A stretch of 64,000 nucleotides of DNA from Pseudomonas fluorescens. Its GTDB lineage: Bacteria > Pseudomonadota > Gammaproteobacteria > Pseudomonadales > Pseudomonadaceae. The stretch lies in contig NZ_OZ024668.1 in assembly GCF_902497775.2 (NCBI RefSeq), positions 953,826 through 1,017,825 of the forward strand. The letters are read 5' to 3'. The notes under the pieces are model-generated. The model was not told where the DNA came from. It searched no databases and was given only the letters and a program-made list of their open reading frames with translations. The position numbers and the translations under genes are program-made. This document shows positions 59,087-64,000 of the stretch, piece by piece (the first letter of the stretch is position 1; each line of letters begins with the position of its first letter).

Positions 59087-59359
59087 TTACCGATAAGTCG
59101 GCAACGCAAACCGCTGCTGGCTCTGCAGCATCGAAATCACCGGCAGCTCACTGGCCTGCTCAGCCAAGTCGCGGCGAATCGCACTGATCGCCCACGACAG
59201 TTGTTCGGCACTGTGCAGCTGTGCATAAGAAATCGAGCGCTTGGTCTGGGTACCGTCCGCTGCCCGCAGGGTCAGCAGAATTCCACCGTCGGGGCGCGCC
59301 TGGGTGATGACGTCATAGGCGGAGAATACCGAGGCGAATTTTTCCTGGATGAGGTCCAT
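59087..59359 (-). CDS. DUF3509 family protein
   Basis: 90 residues: MDLIQEKFASVFSAYDV, then TQARPDGGILLTLRA and SISYAQLHSAEQLSWAI. This is the DUF3509 family, restricted to Pseudomonas and relatives, with no known role. It is soluble and has no signal peptide. It is divergent from the ankyrin gene; the shared 273-base intergenic region contains a triple repeated motif. Confidence 0.83.
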   Translation of the reverse strand: MDLIQEKFASVFSAYDVITQARPDGGILLTLRAADGTQTKRSISYAQLHSAEQLSWAISAIRRDLAEQASELPVISMLQSQQRFALPTYR

Positions 59360-59480
59360 ATCAGCTCCTGACTGTTAGTGGCAGACATGGAGTGATAGGT
59401 GCAGCGACTGTGCCAGCTTTGCTTTTTAATAAATACATTATAAATCAATAAGTTATAGTTTTATCTGGCAGGCGTTACCG

Positions 59481-59522
59481 TGCATTCTGCATGGTCGTGC
59501 ATTTTGCACAGTGCATTTTGCA
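59481..59522. promoter_or_regulatory. three copies of TGCATTNTGCA
   Basis: TGCATTCTGCA (59481-59491), TGCATTTTGCA (59498-59508) and TGCATTTTGCA (59512-59522), start-to-start spacing 17 and 14 bases. Each is a short dyad (TGCA-N3-TGCA). They lie between the divergent DUF3509 and ankyrin genes and look like a multi-site operator. The regulator is unknown. Confidence 0.6.
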
Positions 59523-59563
59523 GGGCGGCTGGGCCAATAGATTTCTTCTGTCGCAGCCATGCC

Positions 59564-59572
59564 TTATCCACA
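59564..59572 (+). promoter_or_regulatory. consensus DnaA box
   Basis: TTATCCACA, a perfect match to the DnaA-box consensus, 61 bases ahead of the ankyrin gene. A single box is not an origin; it could be regulatory or chance. Confidence 0.4.
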
Positions 59573-59632
59573 GTTGACCCGCCGCGCTCCCTGACCAAGA
59601 CTTGGGCCTTTCCGATAGCCAGGAGGTTCCCC

Positions 59633-60157
59633 ATGTCTGACCAACGTAGCCCCACGCCCATGAACGACGACGAGGCTGCGGCGTTCGCCGAGGAGGTCTT
59701 CGACCGGGCGCGCAAGGGCGACGCGGTGATGCTCGAACGCTTATTGGAAAAAGGCCTGCCGGTGAACCTGCGCAACGGCAATGGCGACACTTTGCTTATG
59801 CTTGCCAGCTACCACGGGCATCTGGATGCGGTGGCGGTGCTGCTCGAGCACGGTGCCGACCCGCAGATCGCCAATGACAAAGGCCAGCTGCCGATTGCCG
59901 GCGCCGCGTTCAAGGGCAACCTGGAGATGGTCCAGTTGCTGGTGGATAAAGGCGCCGAGGTCGATGGCACGTCTGCCGACGGGCGTACCGCGCTGATGAT
60001 GGCGGCGATGTTCAACCGCACGGTGATCGTCGACTACCTGCTGGGCAAGGGCGCCAACTTGCGCCATCGTGATGCCCGCGGCACCGATGCTCTGGGCGCG
60101 GCGCAAACCATGGGCGCCGTCGAGACCACCGAGCAGTTGCTCAAGCTGCTCGGCTAA
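59633..60157 (+). CDS. ankyrin repeat protein
   Basis: 174 residues, no signal peptide. Four ankyrin-type repeats: GDTLLMLASYHGHLDAVAVLLEHGADP, GQLPIAGAAFKGNLEMVQLLVDKGAEV, GRTALMMAAMFNRTVIVDYLLGKGANL and GTDALGAAQTMGAVETTEQLL. Such small proteins mediate protein contacts; the partner is unknown. AGGAGG precedes ATG 59633. Confidence 0.87.
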   Translation: MSDQRSPTPMNDDEAAAFAEEVFDRARKGDAVMLERLLEKGLPVNLRNGNGDTLLMLASYHGHLDAVAVLLEHGADPQIANDKGQLPIAGAAFKGNLEMVQLLVDKGAEVDGTSADGRTALMMAAMFNRTVIVDYLLGKGANLRHRDARGTDALGAAQTMGAVETTEQLLKLLG

Positions 60158-60217
60158 CCCTAAGGGGCCTTTTGCGGCTATCCTTGGCGACTTTTTTCAG
60201 CGTCGCAGGGCCCCTTC

Positions 60218-60748
60218 ATGAAACTCCAACTGGTCGAACTCATCGGCAAAATCAGCGCTGGCTGCATGCGCGAGGACGACATCGCACGCATCGCCGACGA
60301 AGCCGCCCAGGCCTATGCCGACCCGCAGGCGTTCCTCGCCGCCAACCCGGATATCAACTACGACGACAGCTTCCCGATCCCCCTGGGTGAATGGATTGTG
60401 GTCGGCAGCCTGCCCGATACCGTGTTGTTCCAGGCCGATAGCTATCAGGATCTGTTCCAACAGATCAGCGACTCTTTCGACAAGAGCGTGCCGTTCAACC
60501 TTAAGCCCAAGCAGTTGGCCAAGGTCGAGCCGTTGACCGCGCTTAACCGCATCCAGGTACAGATGGGCGCGATGAACAAGGAAGCCGGCGGCTATGTGTT
60601 GATGAACTTCAGTCAGTTGCTCGATGACGAGCTGCAGATGGTTCTGGTTGGCAACGATGACCTGCCACGGGTGCTGGAGTTGTGCGCCGAAGTCGGCATC
60701 GCCGCAGCGCCGGCCCTGGAAGCGCTGCGGGTTGCCGTGCACGTTTAA
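60218..60748 (+). CDS. protein of unknown function
   Basis: 176 residues, acidic, soluble. It begins MKLQLVELIGKISAGCMRED and has central PIPLGEWIVVGSLPDTVLFQADSY. No motif I recognise. It lies 60 bases after the ankyrin gene and ends overlapping the convergent ZIP transporter stop by four bases. Confidence 0.7.
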   Translation: MKLQLVELIGKISAGCMREDDIARIADEAAQAYADPQAFLAANPDINYDDSFPIPLGEWIVVGSLPDTVLFQADSYQDLFQQISDSFDKSVPFNLKPKQLAKVEPLTALNRIQVQMGAMNKEAGGYVLMNFSQLLDDELQMVLVGNDDLPRVLELCAEVGIAAAPALEALRVAVHV

Positions 60749-61692
60749 CCGAGGGCGGTATCGAGGAACATCATCACCGCAAAGCCGCCCATCAGGCCCA
60801 GGGTTGCCGAGGTCTGGTGGCCATTGCGGTGGGTTTCGGGGATGACTTCGTGAGACACCACGAAGATCATCGCCCCGGCCGCCAGGCCCATGCTCACCGG
60901 GTAGGCGATGGCAAAGCCGGTGGAAATGCCCAGGCCGATCACCGCGCCTATGGGCTCCATCAAACCAGAACCGATGGCCACCAGCGCCGCCTTGAAGGTC
61001 GAAAGACCGGTGGCGCGCAATGCCAGGGCCACGGCCAGGCCTTCGGGGATGTCCTGGATGGCGATGGCGCTGGTCAGCGGCAGGCCGACATTCAGGTCGC
61101 CGTTGGCAAAACTGACGCCGATGGCCATGCCTTCGGGCAGGTTGTGCAGGGTGATCGCCAGCACGAACAGCCACACCCGATTGATCCGGTCCGCCTGCGG
61201 GCCGCATGGGCCGGTGCTTTCATGTTCGTGCGGGGTGAAGCGATCGAGCCCGAGCATCAGCAGCACGCCCAATCCCATGCCGACCACTACCGTCAGCGCT
61301 GCGTAAGGGCCGTTGCCGGTAATCTCCCGGGCGGCGTCGAGGCCCGGCAGAATCAGCGAGAACGAACTGGCGGCGAGCATCATGCCGGCGGCAAAGCCGA
61401 GCATCACATCCTGGGTGCGGGCGCTGATCTCGCGCAGTACCACGGCCATGACCGCGCCGAGGGCCGTGGCGGCAAACCCGGCCAGGCCGCCGAGCATGGC
61501 CATGTGCAGGTTTTGCTGGTGGTCGCCGTGTACGGCGTTCCAGGCGCTGGCGATCAACAGGCCGAGCACCACCAGCAGGCTCAAGCCAAGGCCTGCGCTC
61601 AGCCACGGGCTGCTTTGGGCCTGTTGCAGCCAGGCGTTCCACAGTGGAGCGGGGGCGGGGGCGGGACTGCTGTGGCTGTGGGCGGGTGGCAT
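60745..61692 (-). CDS. ZIP family metal transporter
   Basis: 315 residues from ATG 61692 (GAGAGG upstream). Eight membrane helices; a His-rich N-terminus (PPAHSHSS) and cytoplasmic loop DRFTPHEHES. The metal path has HNLPEGMAIGV in helix 4 and HEVIPETH in helix 5. ZIP proteins import zinc or other divalent metals; the GufA-like pattern fits. Specificity cannot be read. Confidence 0.9.
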   Translation of the reverse strand: MPPAHSHSSPAPAPAPLWNAWLQQAQSSPWLSAGLGLSLLVVLGLLIASAWNAVHGDHQQNLHMAMLGGLAGFAATALGAVMAVVLREISARTQDVMLGFAAGMMLAASSFSLILPGLDAAREITGNGPYAALTVVVGMGLGVLLMLGLDRFTPHEHESTGPCGPQADRINRVWLFVLAITLHNLPEGMAIGVSFANGDLNVGLPLTSAIAIQDIPEGLAVALALRATGLSTFKAALVAIGSGLMEPIGAVIGLGISTGFAIAYPVSMGLAAGAMIFVVSHEVIPETHRNGHQTSATLGLMGGFAVMMFLDTALG

Positions 61693-61820
61693 AGGGACCT
61701 CTCTGGCGCAGTTCAATGCATCGAGTGTAACCAGCACTGCCGGGCCGCGGCGAACGATTCGCCTCTATTGGGCTGATAGCCAGCTATCCTGAGGGCAGAC
61801 TCGATCAAGGGAGCAACACC

Positions 61821-62012
61821 ATGGGTTCCACGTTCAACAGCCTGGTTGGGCTGATCATCCTTGCCCTGGACATCTGGGCGATCATCAACGTGATCAAGAG
61901 CGGTGCCAGCGGTGGCGCCAAGATTCTCTGGATCCTGCTGATTCTGCTGTTGCCGGTGCTGGGCCTGATCATCTGGGCGATTGCCGGGCCGCGGGGCAAT
62001 GTACGGATTTAG
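61821..62012 (+). CDS. PLDc_N domain small membrane protein
   Basis: 63 residues, two membrane helices (~8-25 and ~34-55) separated by KSGASGGAKIL; ending WAIAGPRGNVRI. This matches the phospholipase D N-terminal (PLDc_N) family of small membrane proteins; function unknown. GGGAGC precedes ATG 61821. Confidence 0.85.
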   Translation: MGSTFNSLVGLIILALDIWAIINVIKSGASGGAKILWILLILLLPVLGLIIWAIAGPRGNVRI

Positions 62013-62024
62013 CCTGTCCATACC

Positions 62025-62049
62025 GTGGAAGCAGGCTTGCCCCGCGATG
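62025..62049. repeat. partial REP element
   Basis: GTGGAAGCAGGCTTGCCCCG then CGATG: one half of the REP palindrome, in the 41-base convergent gap between the PLDc_N gene and ogt. Confidence 0.75.
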
Positions 62050-62053
62050 ATCT

Positions 62054-62527
62054 TCAGATCAACCAGGTCCCTTCCAGTTCCAACAGGATCTGCTTGCGTT
62101 CGATCCCTCCGGCAAACCCGGTGAGGGTGCCATTGCTGCCGATCACCCGATGGCAGGGGATGATGATGGCGATCGGGTTGGCGCCATTGGCAGTGCCCAC
62201 CGCCCGCACCGACTTGGGGTTGCCAATCGCCTGGGCAAGCTCGCCGTAGCTGCAGGTGGTGCCGTAGGGGATGCGCTGCAGGGCCTGCCACACTTCGCGC
62301 TGGAACGGCGTGCCCTGCGGTGCCACACGCACCTCGAAGGTCTCGCGCTTGCGTGCAAAGTACTCATCCAGCTGGCGCGCCACGTCGTCCAGCTGGCTGT
62401 TGGCCGGCTGCCAGTCTTCAGTCAGTTGCCACGGCTGGGCGGCGTCCATGTGCAGCATGCGCAAGCCCTGTTCATCGCCTGCCAAGAGCAGCGGGCCCAG
62501 CGGGCTTGGAAGGTAGCGATAAAACAT
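62054..62527 (-). CDS. ogt: methylated-DNA--protein-cysteine methyltransferase
   Basis: 157 residues. Active-site IIIPCHRVIGSNGTLTGFAGGI, with the acceptor Cys in PCHR, and helix-turn-helix region QREVWQALQRIPYGTTCSYGELA. It removes alkyl groups from O6-alkylguanine in a suicide reaction. No Ada-type regulatory domain, so Ogt rather than Ada. Confidence 0.93.
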   Translation of the reverse strand: MFYRYLPSPLGPLLLAGDEQGLRMLHMDAAQPWQLTEDWQPANSQLDDVARQLDEYFARKRETFEVRVAPQGTPFQREVWQALQRIPYGTTCSYGELAQAIGNPKSVRAVGTANGANPIAIIIPCHRVIGSNGTLTGFAGGIERKQILLELEGTWLI

Positions 62528-62711
62528 GGCGTAATGATCTCCCTGCGGATAAGCCTGATTCTATTACGAAATTTTCACAAACGATTGCCGACAATTTGCG
62601 CGCGCAATTATCCGTTCGCCGAATGGCCGTGCAACGCGCTCGCGTTTAAGGCACATTTGCCGATTCGTTTTACCGCCTTCCTCGAACCTGAACCCTAGGA
62701 TCCTCCAATTC

Positions 62712-64000
62712 ATGGCTAACACGGACGCCTTGAGTCAACAGCGGGCTGCGTCGCGCCCGTTGCAACCGACGCTGAAATCACACCTGGCCTACACCCTGCT
62801 GTGCGGCCTGGTGATCATGCTGATGCTCAGCCTGGTCCGCCTGGCCCTGCTGGTCTACAACAATGACATGATCGGCGACACGCCGATGTCGACCGTGGCC
62901 GAGGGGTTCCTCAATGGCCTGCGTTTCGACCTGCGGGTTGTGGTGTACCTGAGCATTCCGCTGCTGCTGGCGATCCTCAGTGCCCGGGCCATGGCCGCAC
63001 GAGGCCTGTTCCGGGCCTGGTTGACCATCGCCTCGAGCATCGTCATGTTCCTCGGCCTGATGGAGATGGACTTCTATCGCGAGTTCCACCAGCGCCTCAA
63101 CGGTCTGGTGTTCCAGTACGTCAAGGAAGACCCGAAAACCGTGCTGAGTATGCTCTGGTACGGCTTCCCGGTGGTGCGCTACCTGCTGGCATGGGCCTTT
63201 GGCACCTGGTTGCTGAGCCTGCTGTTCAAGGGCATCGACCGCCTGACCCGGCCCAGTGGCGTGTATGAAAGCCAGGTGGCGGGCACGCGTAGCGTAGCGC
63301 CCTGGTATGTGCGCGGCGTGGTGTTCTTCCTGGTTCTGCTGGTGGCGGTCATCGCTGCCCGTGGCACCCTGCGCCAGGGCCCGCCGATGCGTTGGGGCGA
63401 TGCCTTCACCACTGACTCGAACTTCGTCAACCAGCTGGGCCTGAACGGCACCCTGACCCTGATCGACGCGGCCAAGAGTCGTTTCGGCGAAGACCGCGCC
63501 AATATCTGGAAGTCGACCATCGAGCAAGGCCTGGCTACCCAGACCGTGCGCGACATGCTGCTGACCGCCAACGACAAGCTGGTCGATGCCGACAGCGCCG
63601 CAGTGCGCCGTGATTTCATCCCGCCAGCGGACAACACCCTGCCGATCAAGAACGTCGTGGTGATCCTCATGGAGAGCTTCGCCGGTCATTCGGTAGGCGC
63701 CCTGGGCAGCCCGAACAACATCACCCCGTATTTCGACAAACTGGCGAAAGAGGGTGTGCTGTTCGACCGCTTCTTCTCCAACGGCACCCATACCCACCAG
63801 GGCATGTTCGCCACTATGGCCTGTTACCCGAACCTGCCAGGCTTCGAGTACCTGATGCAGACTCCGGAAGGCGGCCACAAGCTGTCGGGCCTGCCAGCGC
63901 TGCTCAGTGCCCGTGACTACGACGACGTCTACGTCTACAACGGTGACTTTGCCTGGGACAACCAGTCCGGTTTCTTCGGCAACCAGGGCATGACCACCTT
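62712..64000 (+). CDS. LTA synthase family / sulfatase-like membrane protein, 5' part
   Basis: At least 429 residues; runs off the right end. About five membrane helices (residues ~27-50, 75-95, 100-118, 155-178, 200-220) precede a periplasmic sulfatase-fold domain with VVVILMESFAGHS (metal-binding Glu) and NGTHTHQGMFATMACYP (nucleophile Thr). It belongs to the same superfamily as the 37.2-39.0 kb gene but differs in motif details (MESF against CEAC). Possible phosphoglycerol or phosphoethanolamine transferase. ATG 62712. Confidence 0.87.
   Translation, partial: MANTDALSQQRAASRPLQPTLKSHLAYTLLCGLVIMLMLSLVRLALLVYNNDMIGDTPMSTVAEGFLNGLRFDLRVVVYLSIPLLLAILSARAMAARGLFRAWLTIASSIVMFLGLMEMDFYREFHQRLNGLVFQYVKEDPKTVLSMLWYGFPVVRYLLAWAFGTWLLSLLFKGIDRLTRPSGVYESQVAGTRSVAPWYVRGVVFFLVLLVAVIAARGTLRQGPPMRWGDAFTTDSNFVNQLGLNGTLTLIDAAKSRFGEDRANIWKSTIEQGLATQTVRDMLLTANDKLVDADSAAVRRDFIPPADNTLPIKNVVVILMESFAGHSVGALGSPNNITPYFDKLAKEGVLFDRFFSNGTHTHQGMFATMACYPNLPGFEYLMQTPEGGHKLSGLPALLSARDYDDVYVYNGDFAWDNQSGFFGNQGMTT

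Noticed and set aside
59481..59522. CRISPR-like short repeats
   Set aside because: Units are 11 bases with 3-6 base spacing and only three copies; no cas genes nearby. Better read as operator sites.
59564..59572. Replication origin suggested by a perfect DnaA box
   Set aside because: Only one box, no dnaA/dnaN/rpmH neighbours and no extended AT-rich unwinding region with box cluster.

Overview
The window is chromosomal DNA from a Pseudomonas, most likely of the P. putida group. Three things point there: the gene order (fumC, bolA, trhO, a dsbA-like gene, an ABC transporter, a GGDEF/EAL gene; ubiG-mupP-yciK; mtaD/mtnA; gyrA-serC-pheA-tyrA/aroA-cmk-rpsA-ihfB; comEA; pyrF; folE; prmB-aroC), REP palindromes of the 'GCGGGGCAAGCCCGCTCC' type, and high GC in the housekeeping parts. 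No rRNA, tRNA, CRISPR array, prophage or insertion sequence was recognised. The first base lies inside fumC (minus strand) and the last inside a sulfatase/LTA-synthase-like gene (plus strand).

Layout. 1-8 kb: fumC fragment, DUF2059 protein, BolA protein, tRNA hydroxylase TrhO, DsbA-like oxidoreductase, ABC exporter, a membrane cyclic-di-GMP enzyme and a TenA/PqqC-like protein. 8-11.6 kb, minus strand: ubiG-mupP-yciK (ubiquinone methylation, MurNAc-6P recycling, SDR) and mtaD, divergent from mtnA (methylthioadenosine salvage). 13-23.5 kb: the gyrA / aromatic amino acid / cmk-rpsA / ihfB supraoperon. Here pheA abuts tyrA-aroA without the hisC2 gene found in P. aeruginosa.

23.5-39.8 kb, between ihfB and comEA (the usual Pseudomonas O-antigen site), is a visibly AT-rich accessory island. 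It encodes a Wzx/Wzy surface-glycan pathway: two Wzz chain-length regulators, WecB epimerase, Wzx flippase, a GT4 and a GT2 (rhamnosyltransferase-like) transferase, a Wzy polymerase, an acyltransferase, a polyprenyl-phosphate sugar-1-phosphate transferase and an O-antigen-ligase-like protein. On the opposite strand lie an LTA-synthase/phosphoglycerol-transferase-like enzyme and an exported protein. wbpM and rml genes are absent from the window. Long G tracts (G10 at the GT4/wzy junction, G8 and G7 inside the priming transferase, G9 in the leader) make this a good candidate for a phase-variable surface glycan. It is the most interesting part of the window.

40-64 kb returns to ordinary high-GC accessory and core genes: comEA, DUF2897, pyrF, oxidoreductases, a MocR regulator divergent from an MFS gene, an HBM-type chemoreceptor, a BenE-type transporter, GST, a glutaredoxin-like protein, folE, Smr, a cysteine-hydrolase homologue with Ser at the nucleophile position, prmB, an alpha/beta hydrolase, aroC, an MFS gene, an acireductone-dioxygenase homologue lacking two metal ligands, DUF3509, an ankyrin protein, a ZIP transporter, a PLDc_N protein, ogt, and the start of a second LTA-synthase-like gene.
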